This document shows, piece after piece, positions 36,892 through 45,274 of a stretch of DNA of 64,000 nt. The notes under the pieces are model-generated. The model was not told the DNA's origin. It saw only the letters and a program-made list of their open reading frames with translations, and made no database searches. Numbering within the stretch: the stretch's first letter is position 1; the number at the start of each line of letters is the position of its first letter. The stretch comes from Pseudomonas sp. GM50 (GTDB lineage: Bacteria; Pseudomonadota; Gammaproteobacteria; Pseudomonadales; Pseudomonadaceae): NCBI RefSeq assembly GCF_000282375.1, contig NZ_AKJK01000042.1, forward strand, positions 310,001-374,000. Reading direction: 5' to 3'. The position numbers were made by a program, and so were the translations under genes.

Positions 36892-37779
36892 TCAGAGCAC
36901 GTAGACGAAAACGAACAGACCGATCCACACCACGTCCACGAAGTGCCAGTACCAGCTCGCCGCCTCGAAGGCGAATTGATGGTCGGCATCGAAGTGCCCG
37001 CGCATGATCCGCATCAGCATGACGAACAGAATGATGGTGCCGATGGTCACGTGGGCGCCGTGGAAACCGGTGAGCATGAAGAACGTTGCGCCATAGATGC
37101 CTGAACCCAGGGTCAGGCCCAGCTCGTGGTAGGCGTGCAGGTATTCTTCGGCCTGGAAACCGAGGAACGCGCAGCCGAGCAACACGGTCAGCGCCAGCCA
37201 GATTTTCAGTGCGCCGCGATGGCCTTTCTTCAAGGCATGGTGAGCAATGGTCACGGTGACGCTGGAGCTAACCAGCAGCACGGTATTGAGCAGCGGCAGG
37301 CCCCAGGGGCTGATGACTTCCTTGGGGGGAGGAAAGAGTTTCGAGTCCGGGTTGTTCAGCAGCGGCCAGGTGAATTCAAACGCCGGCCAGAGCATGTGAG
37401 CGATGCCTTTGGTGCCTTCACCGCCCAGCGCCGGCCCCGCGATGTTGCGCACATAAAACAACGCACCGAAAAAGGCGATGAAGAACATCACCTCGGAGAA
37501 AATGAACCAGCTCATGCCCCAGCGGAACGAGCGGTCCATCTGTGCGCTGTACAACCCTTGGCGACTTTCCTTGATCACCGTACCGAACCAGCCGAACAGC
37601 ATGTAGGCCAGCAGCAATCCGCCGACGAAAAAGATCAGCGGGCCGTGGGATTCCGGTCGCGCAGCCTTCAGGTCGTTGAACCAGGTGCCCAGGCCGAACA
37701 CTGTGACGAACATGCCGACCGTGGCGATAATCGGCCATTTGCTCTGGGCTGGAACGTAATAATGTTCATGAGTTGCCAT
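36892..37779 (-). CDS. ctaE: Cytochrome c oxidase subunit III
   Basis: Subunit III of the aa3 oxidase, 295 residues, seven hydrophobic segments. Marks: YYVPAQSKWPI at the start, FRWGMSWFIFSEVMFFIAFFGALFYVR, FQAEEYLHAYHELGLTLGSGIYGATFFMLTGFHGAHVTIG and FEAASWYWHFVDVVWIGLFVFVYVL at the end. It lies 33 bases after ctaG and converges with the DUF2909 gene. Confidence 0.96.
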   Translation of the reverse strand: MATHEHYYVPAQSKWPIIATVGMFVTVFGLGTWFNDLKAARPESHGPLIFFVGGLLLAYMLFGWFGTVIKESRQGLYSAQMDRSFRWGMSWFIFSEVMFFIAFFGALFYVRNIAGPALGGEGTKGIAHMLWPAFEFTWPLLNNPDSKLFPPPKEVISPWGLPLLNTVLLVSSSVTVTIAHHALKKGHRGALKIWLALTVLLGCAFLGFQAEEYLHAYHELGLTLGSGIYGATFFMLTGFHGAHVTIGTIILFVMLMRIMRGHFDADHQFAFEAASWYWHFVDVVWIGLFVFVYVL

Positions 37780-37812
37780 TTATTGTTCTCCTTATCGGGC
37801 ACGCTTTAACGC

Positions 37813-38370
37813 CTAACCGCCGGTGCTTGCTGCAACAGCCACGGGTGGATGACGTGCGGTGATATCGAACAGCGTGTAGGACAGCGTCAGGTGCTTCACT
37901 TCCTTGGGCATGTCGCGGTCAACAATGAACCGTACCGGCATCTCGATTCGTTGACCGGGCTGCAGCACCTGCTGGGTGAAGCAGAAACATTCGGTCTTGT
38001 GGAAGTACGCCGCGGCTGCGCTGGGCGCGATGCTCGGCACCGCCTGGGCACTCATCGGGCGATCGGTGGGGTTGTGGGCGATAAAAATCATCTCGTTCAC
38101 CGCCCCCGGGTGAGCGGTCAGCTCATCACTCTTGGGATAGAAATCCCAGGTCATGTCGGCGGAGTTGGTCGACAGAAACTGCACGCGAACCTGCCGCGAG
38201 GCGTCGACCGTTTGCTCGCCTTCATACTGTCCGGCGGTTTTGCCATTGATGCCGAATACCTTGCACATCACGTCGTAGATCGGCACCAGGGCAAAGCCGA
38301 AGACAAACATCGTTACCACCACCAGCAACAGGCGGGTGACCAGTTTCTTCATCGAAATCGAATCAGCCAT
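37813..38370 (-). CDS. ctaG: CtaG/Cox11 copper chaperone
   Basis: Copper delivery to the CuB site of subunit I, 185 residues. One N-terminal membrane helix (about 9-30) and a periplasmic immunoglobulin-like domain with the copper-binding motif ECFCFTQQVL. Start at 38370 (MADSISMKKLV) is the sensible one; the open frame upstream runs into a REPIN. It lies between ctaD and ctaE as in other Pseudomonas. Confidence 0.94.
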   Translation of the reverse strand: MADSISMKKLVTRLLLVVVTMFVFGFALVPIYDVMCKVFGINGKTAGQYEGEQTVDASRQVRVQFLSTNSADMTWDFYPKSDELTAHPGAVNEMIFIAHNPTDRPMSAQAVPSIAPSAAAAYFHKTECFCFTQQVLQPGQRIEMPVRFIVDRDMPKEVKHLTLSYTLFDITARHPPVAVAASTGG

Positions 38371-38395
38371 GATTTCTAACCTCCACCGAGAACCC

Positions 38396-38534
38396 TGTGG
38401 GAGCGGGCCTGTGGCGAGGGGGCTTGCCCCCGTTGGGCTGCGAAGCAGCCCCAAAATCTCTGATGTTCCAGGATTTTGTGAGTGCTACGCACTCAAACGG
38501 GGGCAAGCCCCCTCGCCACCGGCCCGCTCCCACA
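38396..38534. repeat. Nested REPIN inside the aa3 oxidase operon
   Basis: An outer inverted pair TGTGGGAGCGGGCC (38396) / GGCCCGCTCCCACA (ending 38534) encloses an inner pair of the TGTGGCGAGGGGGCTTGCCC class (38410 to 38519). It fills the gap between ctaD and ctaG, two genes of the same operon. Confidence 0.88.
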
Positions 38535-38547
38535 AAGGCTATAGCGT

Positions 38548-40140
38548 TCATTTCACTTCCGGTGGTGTGGTGAAGGTGTGATACGGCGCCGGCGACGGAA
38601 TGCTCCACTCCAGGCCTTCTGCTCCATCCCACGGTTTGGCCGGTGCCGGCTCGCCGCCACGAATGGTCTTGATCACGATGAACAGGAAGAAGATCTGTGT
38701 GGCGCCAAACATGAACGCGCCGATCGACGACACCATGTTGAAGTCGGCGAATTGCAGGTTGTAGTCCGGAATCCGCCGCGGCATGCCTGCCAGGCCCACG
38801 AAGTGCATCGGGAAGAACGCCAGGTTCATGCCGATGAATGACAGCCAGAAGTGCAGCTTGCCGAGGGTTTCGTCGTACATGTGGCCGGTCCATTTCGGCA
38901 TCCAGTAGTAGGCCGAGGCGAAGATCCCGAAGATCGCCCCCGGCACCAGCACGTAGTGGAAGTGCGCGACCACGAAGTAGGTGTCCTGGTACTGGAAATC
39001 CGCCGGGGCGATGGCCAGCATCAACCCGGAGAAGCCGCCAATGGAGAACAGGATGACGAACGCCACGGCGAACAGCATCGGCGTCTCGAAGGTCAGCGAG
39101 CCTTGCCACATGGTGCTGGCCCAGTTGAACACCTTGACTCCGGTGGGCACCGCGATCAGCAGCGTGGCGTACATGAAGAACAACTCGCCCACCAGCGGAA
39201 TGCCCACCACGAACATGTGGTGCGCCCAGACGATGAACGACAGGAACGCAATACTCGCCGTGGCGTAGACCATCGAGGTGTAGCCAAACAGCGGCTTGCG
39301 CGAGAAGGCCGGAATGATCGAGCTGACGGCACCGAAGGCCGGCAGGATCATGATGTACACCTCGGGGTGGCCGAAGAACCAGAACACATGCTGGAACAAC
39401 ACCGGGTCTCCGCCACCGGCAGCACTGAAGAAACTGGTGCCGAAGTGGATGTCCATCAGCATCATGGTCACGCAGCCGGCCAGTACCGGCATCACCGCGA
39501 TCAGCAGGAACGCGGTGATCAGCCAGGTCCAGACGAACAGCGGCATTTTCATCAACGTCATGCCGGGGGCGCGCAGGTTGAGGATGGTCGCGATCACGTT
39601 GATCGCCCCCATGATCGAACTGATCCCCATCAAGTGGATGGCGAAGATGAAGAATGTCACGCTTTCCGGCGCGTAGGTCGTCGACAGCGGTGCATAGAAG
39701 GTCCAACCGAAGTTCGGTCCGCCGCCGGGGGTGAACAGGGTCGATACCAGCAGGATGAACGCCGCCGGCAGCAGCCAGAAGCTGAAGTTGTTCATCCGCG
39801 GCAGGGCCATGTCCGGCGCGCCGATCATCAACGGGATCATCCAGTTGGCGAGGCCGACGAAGGCCGGCATCACCGCACCGAACACCATCACCAGACCGTG
39901 CATGGTGGTCATCTGGTTGAAGAATTCCGGCTGGACGATTTGCAGTCCCGGCTGGAACAGCTCGGCACGGATCACCATGGCGAACGAGCCGCCCAGCAGG
40001 AACATGGAGAACGCAAACCACAGGTACAGCGTGCCGATATCCTTGTGGTTGGTGGTCAGTACCCAGCGCATCAGGCCTTTGGCGGGGCCGTGGGCATGGG
40101 CGGTGCCGGTATGAACATGGTCATCGACTACGGCAGTCAT
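38548..40140 (-). CDS. ctaD: Cytochrome c oxidase subunit I
   Basis: Catalytic subunit of the aa3-type proton-pumping oxidase, 530 residues, 12 hydrophobic segments. Haem A ligand His in MTTMHGLVMVFGAVMPAF, CuB ligands HPEVYIMILPAFG (His-Tyr cross-link), VWAHHMFVVG, and the haem pair at YFVVAHFHYVLVPG. The glutamate of that helix 6 (GHPEVY) and the D-pathway asparagines near the N-terminus (NFSFWLLP) are visible, so it should pump protons. It lies between ctaC (82 bases) and the REPIN. Confidence 0.97.
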   Translation of the reverse strand: MTAVVDDHVHTGTAHAHGPAKGLMRWVLTTNHKDIGTLYLWFAFSMFLLGGSFAMVIRAELFQPGLQIVQPEFFNQMTTMHGLVMVFGAVMPAFVGLANWMIPLMIGAPDMALPRMNNFSFWLLPAAFILLVSTLFTPGGGPNFGWTFYAPLSTTYAPESVTFFIFAIHLMGISSIMGAINVIATILNLRAPGMTLMKMPLFVWTWLITAFLLIAVMPVLAGCVTMMLMDIHFGTSFFSAAGGGDPVLFQHVFWFFGHPEVYIMILPAFGAVSSIIPAFSRKPLFGYTSMVYATASIAFLSFIVWAHHMFVVGIPLVGELFFMYATLLIAVPTGVKVFNWASTMWQGSLTFETPMLFAVAFVILFSIGGFSGLMLAIAPADFQYQDTYFVVAHFHYVLVPGAIFGIFASAYYWMPKWTGHMYDETLGKLHFWLSFIGMNLAFFPMHFVGLAGMPRRIPDYNLQFADFNMVSSIGAFMFGATQIFFLFIVIKTIRGGEPAPAKPWDGAEGLEWSIPSPAPYHTFTTPPEVK

Positions 40141-40222
40141 GTCCTGTCTCCTGCAAACGGATGGGCTGGGCGGGCCGGGGCGTCATGCCCCGAGCGGTTC
40201 CTTACATGCGCAATTAACCGGG

Positions 40223-41350
40223 TCATTTGCTTTCCGCCTGTTTCAGCTCCAGCACTTCTTTAGGGGTGACCATGTCGCCTTTGTTGTTGCCCCAGGCGTT
40301 ACGTTCGTAGGTCACGACCGCTGCGATATCGACTTCCGAGAGCTGCTTGCCGAACGCCGCCATGGCGGTGCCGGGCTTGCCGTGGAAGACAATGCTCAGG
40401 TGATCCTTGATCGGGCCAGTGGCGATTTTCGAGCCCTTGAGCGCCGGGAACATCGGAGGCAGGCCCTGGCCCTCAGCCTGGTGACAGGCCACGCAAGTGG
40501 TGTGATAGACCTTGTCGCCGCGCTCCTTGAGCTCGTCGAGGGTCCATTCCTTGCTGGTCAGCTCTTTGAGCTGCGCAGCTTCCGCCTTGCGTTCGCCCAG
40601 CCAGGTTTCGTAGTCGGCCTTTTCCTTGACCTCGACCACGATCGGCATGAAGCCGTGATCCTTGCCACACAACTCGGCGCACTGGCCACGGTAGATGCCG
40701 GGCTTTTCGACACGGGTCCAGGATTCATTGACGAAGCCCGGAATCGCATCGCGCTTGACCGCAAAGGCCGGCACCCACCAGGAGTGGATGACGTCGGCGG
40801 AGGTCACCAGAAAGCGCACCTTGGCACCGATCGGCAACACCAGCGGCTTGTCGACCTCCAGCAGGTAATGCTCGCCCTTGGTTTCCTTGTTGTGGATCTG
40901 ATCGGCTGGAGTGGTCAGGTTGCTGAAAAACTCGACGTCCTGACCCAGGTATTTGTAGTGCCACTTCCACTGATAACCGGTGACCTGGATATCGATATCC
41001 GGCTCAGTGTTGTCGTACATCTTGATCAGGGTGGCGGTTGCGGGGACCGCCATGGCCACCAGAATAAGCAGGGGCACGATGGTCCAGAGAATTTCGACGG
41101 TGGTGCTTTCATGAAATTTAGCGGCCACCTGCCCGGTCGAGCGGCGGTGGATCATCATCGACCAGAACATGGCGCCGAAGACGATGATGCCGATCACTAC
41201 ACAGATCCAGAAAATGGTCATGTGCAGATCGAATACTGCGTGACTGATTTCAGTCGCTCCAGGCGCCATATTCACAGTCCAGGCCGCTTGCGCCTGACTG
41301 AAAATCGACCACAACAGGAGGCCCATCCAGACATGTGGATGTCGCATCAT
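40223..41350 (-). CDS. ctaC: Cytochrome c oxidase subunit II with fused cytochrome c domain
   Basis: CuA subunit, 375 residues. Signal peptide to about residue 22, two membrane helices (about 44-66 and 88-108), a cupredoxin domain with the CuA motif QCAELCGKDHGFMPI, and a C-terminal cytochrome c domain with CVACHQAEGQG (about residue 290) and ligand Met in GTAMAAFGKQL. The fusion classes this as a caa3-like enzyme: electrons from cytochrome c can enter by its own haem. First gene of the oxidase operon; a RpoS-type -10 lies upstream. Confidence 0.96.
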   Translation of the reverse strand: MMRHPHVWMGLLLWSIFSQAQAAWTVNMAPGATEISHAVFDLHMTIFWICVVIGIIVFGAMFWSMMIHRRSTGQVAAKFHESTTVEILWTIVPLLILVAMAVPATATLIKMYDNTEPDIDIQVTGYQWKWHYKYLGQDVEFFSNLTTPADQIHNKETKGEHYLLEVDKPLVLPIGAKVRFLVTSADVIHSWWVPAFAVKRDAIPGFVNESWTRVEKPGIYRGQCAELCGKDHGFMPIVVEVKEKADYETWLGERKAEAAQLKELTSKEWTLDELKERGDKVYHTTCVACHQAEGQGLPPMFPALKGSKIATGPIKDHLSIVFHGKPGTAMAAFGKQLSEVDIAAVVTYERNAWGNNKGDMVTPKEVLELKQAESK

Positions 41351-41721
41351 TGCGGGTTCCCCTTATAGTTCTTTTTATCCCGCCGGCTTTCACCTGCGGC
41401 AAGGGAGCGGCTTTTTCAGACTACGAACTTGAATCGCCGAGCCTTGCTGCATATGCAGTCGGGCGTCATCAGCTAACTCCATTCAGAACCGAGTATAGAC
41501 AGCGACTGCCACCTCGCAACGCGATGGCGTAAATCATCTGAAACAGCTTGCACTTGCGTTCCAGGTCACGATTGGAGAAGGATGCAGACGAGTGGTGGCA
41601 AATCGATATAACGTGGACGTCTCAAGGATGAAATAATTATGACAAATGCGTCTTAGCATTTTTCGTAAGCCAGCTAAGTTATGTCTTCCCTATTTCATTG
41701 CCTTTGTTTCCTGGAGTTTTC
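41351..41721. other. Divergent intergenic region between ctaC and a conserved gene
   Basis: About 370 bases without a gene. It holds the ctaC promoter (leftward; see 41492-41498) and the promoter of the gene at 41722 (rightward; an AT-rich stretch at 41626-41670 is the likely place). No other structure was recognised. Confidence 0.5.
41492..41498 (-). promoter_or_regulatory. RpoS-like -10 element upstream of ctaC
   Basis: CTATACT on the minus strand in the context TGTCTATACTCGG, an exact match to the sigma-S extended -10, about 140 bases before the ctaC start. The aa3 oxidase genes are known to be RpoS-dependent in P. aeruginosa. Confidence 0.4.
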
Positions 41722-42372
41722 ATGAACACCGCCGCATTGCGCGAGCAGATCCAAAAAGCCCAACAACACGAAGCCGAGACCGGCCTGCTGACTCGTCAGC
41801 TGGAAACCCAACTGCCGCACCTTCACTCCGCCATCCAATTGCCGGATGTCGATGCCAACGGCGTGATGACGCGTTTTGTGGCCGCGTATATAGAACAAGT
41901 GCCGGACCTGCTGGATGCAGCCAATGACGTCGCCAGGGAAGCGGGCATCGAATCGCAGATCAAACCGGTGCTGAAAATCGCCGAGCAGTTCTTCCTCCAG
42001 CCACCGGCGATTATGGCCGGTCACGTCGGCCTGGACAGCCTGCTGGACGAAGCCTATCTGGCGCATCGGTTGGTCGAAGAGGTCAACGACCTGTACATCA
42101 AGCATTTTGGCCAGCCACTGATCCCCTTGGACATGACTGTTGCCAACCTGATTGCCCACCAACTGATCGGCGAAGAATTTGCCAATCAACTGGATGAGGC
42201 GGTGCATCACGCTGTGGACGAGATGCTTAACGATGAAAGTTTCGCGCTGGAGTCGGTAGAGGCCTACCGCGAGAAACTCAACAGCCCGGACACCGGCGCG
42301 GCGTGGAAGCGCTGGCCGTGCCTGTCGCGCCAATTGGGCGTGGGCCTTGAGCTGGATCAGCCCGCGGCGTAA
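41722..42372 (+). CDS. Conserved protein, PA0104-like, unknown function
   Basis: A 216-residue soluble protein, mostly helical and without a signal peptide or known motif. It begins MNTAALREQIQKAQQHEAETG and has a conserved-looking hydrophobic middle (FFLQPPAIMAGHVGLDSLLDEAYLAHRLVEEVNDLYI). The start at 41722 follows CTGGAG. The place beside the aa3 operon and before the SulP/carbonic anhydrase genes is the same as in P. aeruginosa by memory of order. Possibly involved in respiration, but this is only context. Confidence 0.75.
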   Translation: MNTAALREQIQKAQQHEAETGLLTRQLETQLPHLHSAIQLPDVDANGVMTRFVAAYIEQVPDLLDAANDVAREAGIESQIKPVLKIAEQFFLQPPAIMAGHVGLDSLLDEAYLAHRLVEEVNDLYIKHFGQPLIPLDMTVANLIAHQLIGEEFANQLDEAVHHAVDEMLNDESFALESVEAYREKLNSPDTGAAWKRWPCLSRQLGVGLELDQPAA

Positions 42373-42407
42373 CTGCCTGTGTAACCCTTGCACGAACGAG
42401 ACTTGCC

Positions 42408-42504
42408 CTGTAGGAGCGAGGCTTAACCTTGTAGGAGCGAGGCTTGCCCGCGAAGCTTTTGGCGTACGCGAGGACGCCTTCGCGGGCAAGCCTCGCTCCT
42501 ACAG
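42408..42504. repeat. REPIN with duplicated left arm, TGTAGGAGCGAGGCTTGCCC class
   Basis: Inverted pair with the second arm ending at 42504. The left side carries a truncated copy (CTGTAGGAGCGAGGCTTAAC, 42408-42427) directly before the full arm (from 42429). It lies between convergent genes. Confidence 0.9.
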
Positions 42505-42513
42505 GGGGTTGCC

Positions 42514-44043
42514 TCAACCCGCCGTTGAGCCAACGCCAGCGGTGGTACGCAACCGACCTTCAAGCCTGCGCTTCAACCCCCGCGCTTCAATCAACAGCTT
42601 CGAGCCCTTGGCCGCATTGGCCCGGCCCCACTCCTCCAGCAACTCCAGGCACGAGTGATCGATATAGCTCAGGTTATTGAGCGGTACATGCACCGTTGCA
42701 CCTGCCGGAATGCTCCCCAGCACTTGGGTCAGCGCCGGTACCTTGAGGAAAGTCGCCGCCCCCACCAGTCGCAGTTCCATCTCGCCGTCTGCCGGCAGAT
42801 CGATCAGGCTGATTTTCAGGCGTGAAGCCTTCCAGGCCAGTTTGGCCAGCGTCAGGCCGAAGCCGATCAGCACACCGGTCAGCAGGTCGGTGAAGATGAT
42901 TGCCAGTGCGGTCGCCGCATAGGTGAACATCGGCATCCGGCCATAACGACCCAGGCCACGAAAGGCCTTGAGATCCACCAGTTTGAAGCCGGTGTAAACC
43001 AGAACCCCCGCCAGACTCGCCACCGGAATGCTTTGCAGCACGCTCGACAGCAGCAGCACGAAAGCCAACAACCATAGGCCATGAAACACCGTCGACAGTC
43101 GGGTGGTGGCGCCGGCCTGGACGTTGGCCGAACTGCGTACGATTACCCCGGTCATTGGCAGCGCACCGAGTAGACCACACAGCATGTTGCCCACACCTTG
43201 CGCCGACAATTCGCGGTCGAAGTCCGAGCGCTGGCCGCTGTGCATGCGGTCCACAGCGGCGGCCGAAAGCAGAGTTTCGGCGCTGGCAATAAAGGCCACG
43301 GCGAAGGCCGCGATCAGCAAGGCCGGGTCTGCCAGGTTGAGCAGGTCCGCCGGGCGCAGCCAGTCGATGGCTTCTGCCAGGTTGGCCGGGACTTCCACAC
43401 GTTTGACCTGCAATGCGAGCATCAGGCTGGCAATCGTTGCCAGACCGACCCCCAATAAGGCTCCAGGAACGAAACGCAGAGAGTGCGGGCGAAACTTTTC
43501 CCACAGCCACATCACGGCAATGGTCGACAGTCCGAGCAAACCCGCTTGCCAGCCAAACGACGGCAAAGCCTGAATCACTGCAGCGGGGAAGGCCGCCAGA
43601 TTATCCAGCCCCGAAGGCTTGGGCACGGCGTCGAGCATCACATGCACCTGTGACAGCACGATCAGCACTCCAATCCCTGCCAACATGCCATACACCACGG
43701 CAGGCGCAGTGACCCGAAACCAGCAACCCAGTTTCAGGCGCCCGGCCACCAGTTGCAGAAAGCCCGCCAGTAGCAGGATCGGCCCGAGCATGGCGATACC
43801 ATGCTGGCGCACCAGTTCGAACACCAATACCGCCAGGCCCGCCGCGGGGCCGCTGACTTGCAGCGGCGATCCGGCAAGCCAGCCGACCACCAGACCACCG
43901 ATGATACCGGTGATCAGGCCTTTGGCCGGCGGCAGCCCTGAGGCGATGGCGATGCCCATGCACAAGGGCAGGGCGACCAGAAACACAACCACCGAAGCCA
44001 GCAGCTCCCGTGGCAGAACAGCTTTTAATTGAGCGGCACGCAT
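42514..44043 (-). CDS. SulP-family anion transporter (probable bicarbonate/sulfate)
   Basis: SLC26/SulP transporter, 509 residues. About eleven hydrophobic segments from residue 13 to 400. Family marks: VVVFLVALPLCMGIAIASGLPPAKGLITGIIGG and FNRELSAQ-like FDRELSAQGVGNMLCGLLGALPMTGVIVRSSANVQ. The C-terminal STAS domain (about 415-505) has the NLSYIDHSCLELLEEW stretch. The gene follows the beta-carbonic anhydrase by 84 bases on the same strand, which suggests bicarbonate as the ion, but the sequence does not decide this. Confidence 0.9.
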   Translation of the reverse strand: MRAAQLKAVLPRELLASVVVFLVALPLCMGIAIASGLPPAKGLITGIIGGLVVGWLAGSPLQVSGPAAGLAVLVFELVRQHGIAMLGPILLLAGFLQLVAGRLKLGCWFRVTAPAVVYGMLAGIGVLIVLSQVHVMLDAVPKPSGLDNLAAFPAAVIQALPSFGWQAGLLGLSTIAVMWLWEKFRPHSLRFVPGALLGVGLATIASLMLALQVKRVEVPANLAEAIDWLRPADLLNLADPALLIAAFAVAFIASAETLLSAAAVDRMHSGQRSDFDRELSAQGVGNMLCGLLGALPMTGVIVRSSANVQAGATTRLSTVFHGLWLLAFVLLLSSVLQSIPVASLAGVLVYTGFKLVDLKAFRGLGRYGRMPMFTYAATALAIIFTDLLTGVLIGFGLTLAKLAWKASRLKISLIDLPADGEMELRLVGAATFLKVPALTQVLGSIPAGATVHVPLNNLSYIDHSCLELLEEWGRANAAKGSKLLIEARGLKRRLEGRLRTTAGVGSTAG

Positions 44044-44127
44044 GGTGACTCTCCCGGAGTTTTTTTCAGGCGTGGCAAAGCCGTGCCGCCTGATCGGCAG
44101 CCTCGGCTAAACCATACTTAGGAGGAT

Positions 44128-44859
44128 TTAGAAGCGCGCTTTGGGCGTCGCCACCGGAATCGGATGGCTGCCATCGAGCGGCAGGAAACAACCCTGATCC
44201 GCGTCGTAAGCCTGGATTTCGCTGGTCTCGATGTTGTAGACCCAACCATGGATAAACAGCTGACCGTTGGCCATGCGCGAGGCCACCGATGGGTGCGTGC
44301 GCAAATGCTGCAACTGAGCGATCACATTCTCCTCGGTGAGGATGTGCATGCTCTCGTTCTCGTCAACGCAATGGCAGTTGTCCTGAACCATGGTTTTCGC
44401 CACTTCCGCATGACGCAGCCAGGCCTTTACCGTCGGCATCTTTTCCAGGCTCTGCGGGTTGAGCACGGCGCGCATGGCGCCACAGTCAGAGTGCCCGCAG
44501 ATAATGATGTGCTGCACGCCGAGGGCCAGCACTGCGTATTCGATGGCCGTGGAAACGCCGCCGTTCATTTGCCCATAGGGCGGCACGACGTTGCCGACGT
44601 TGCGGGTCACGAACAAGTCGCCGGGGGCGCTTTGGGTAATCAGTTCGGGAACGATGCGTGAATCGGCACACGCGATGAACATCGCCCGAGGCCGCTGGGC
44701 CGTGGCGAGTTTTTTGAAGAGTTCTTCCTGCTGCGGAAAGATCTCGTGATGAAAGTGCAAAAAGCCGTCAACGATATGCTGCAGCGCTGCATCGGCGGTT
44801 TCCGCCTCGGGTTGGGCTGAAGCCGACGCAGCCAACGGCTGTTTATCCTTGTCACTCAT
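44128..44859 (-). CDS. Beta-carbonic anhydrase
   Basis: Zinc enzyme that interconverts CO2 and bicarbonate, 243 residues. The zinc ligands are visible: ACADSRIVPE (Cys, Asp-Arg dyad), and HIIICGHSDCGAMRAV (His, Cys). The first 30 residues are an Ala/Ser-rich extension with no clear signal peptide. Together with the SulP gene downstream it probably forms a bicarbonate uptake/conversion pair. Confidence 0.94.
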   Translation of the reverse strand: MSDKDKQPLAASASAQPEAETADAALQHIVDGFLHFHHEIFPQQEELFKKLATAQRPRAMFIACADSRIVPELITQSAPGDLFVTRNVGNVVPPYGQMNGGVSTAIEYAVLALGVQHIIICGHSDCGAMRAVLNPQSLEKMPTVKAWLRHAEVAKTMVQDNCHCVDENESMHILTEENVIAQLQHLRTHPSVASRMANGQLFIHGWVYNIETSEIQAYDADQGCFLPLDGSHPIPVATPKARF

Positions 44860-45274
44860 GATTCATCCTCTTTGGCGCATTAGGGGAGTATTAGGGAGTT
44901 TACATGGCTCAAGCTCTGTATTCTCATCCGATTAATCCCGTGGCGATGGACTGTCATTCCAGTGGAATGAGACCGTCTTCACCATAACCGCGAAATCTTA
45001 ATTGAAACTGAATCGGACGCTCTGGAACGATGGTTCCAGAGGGGTTGCCGGTTGCCGAAGCAACCCGTCCGTCTGTGCTCGTGCTGATACGAGCGTACTC
45101 ATGAAGATTGATGATCAAGTAACTAAACAATACCCATGAAAGTAGGTTGTTAGTTGTAGTTTCTGTTTTGAAATGATGTGAAAGATTTTAAGTGTGGTGT
45201 ATTTTGTTGGATGTATTAGTCTGGGTGGCAAGTGTTTAGGCACTTTAAAAACCCACTATTAAAAGGATTTAAAT
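44860..45274. other. AT-rich intergenic region with two palindromes
   Basis: About 415 bases without a gene. Two dyads stand out: TCATTCC-AGT-GGAATGA (44954-44970) and CTCTGGAAC-GATG-GTTCCAGAG (45020-45041). From about 45100 the sequence becomes strongly AT-rich and leads to the orphan gene at 45275, with the leader ATTAAAAGGATTTAA just before its ATG. Confidence 0.55.

Noticed and set aside
38363-40021. 552-codon minus-strand frame overlapping ctaD in another frame
   Set aside because: ctaD in the neighbouring frame has all family motifs; this one has Arg/Gly/Ala/Pro-rich shadow composition and runs into the REPIN.
38851-40263. 470-codon plus-strand frame opposite ctaD
   Set aside because: Antisense shadow of a membrane-protein gene; low-complexity His/Arg/Glu sequence.
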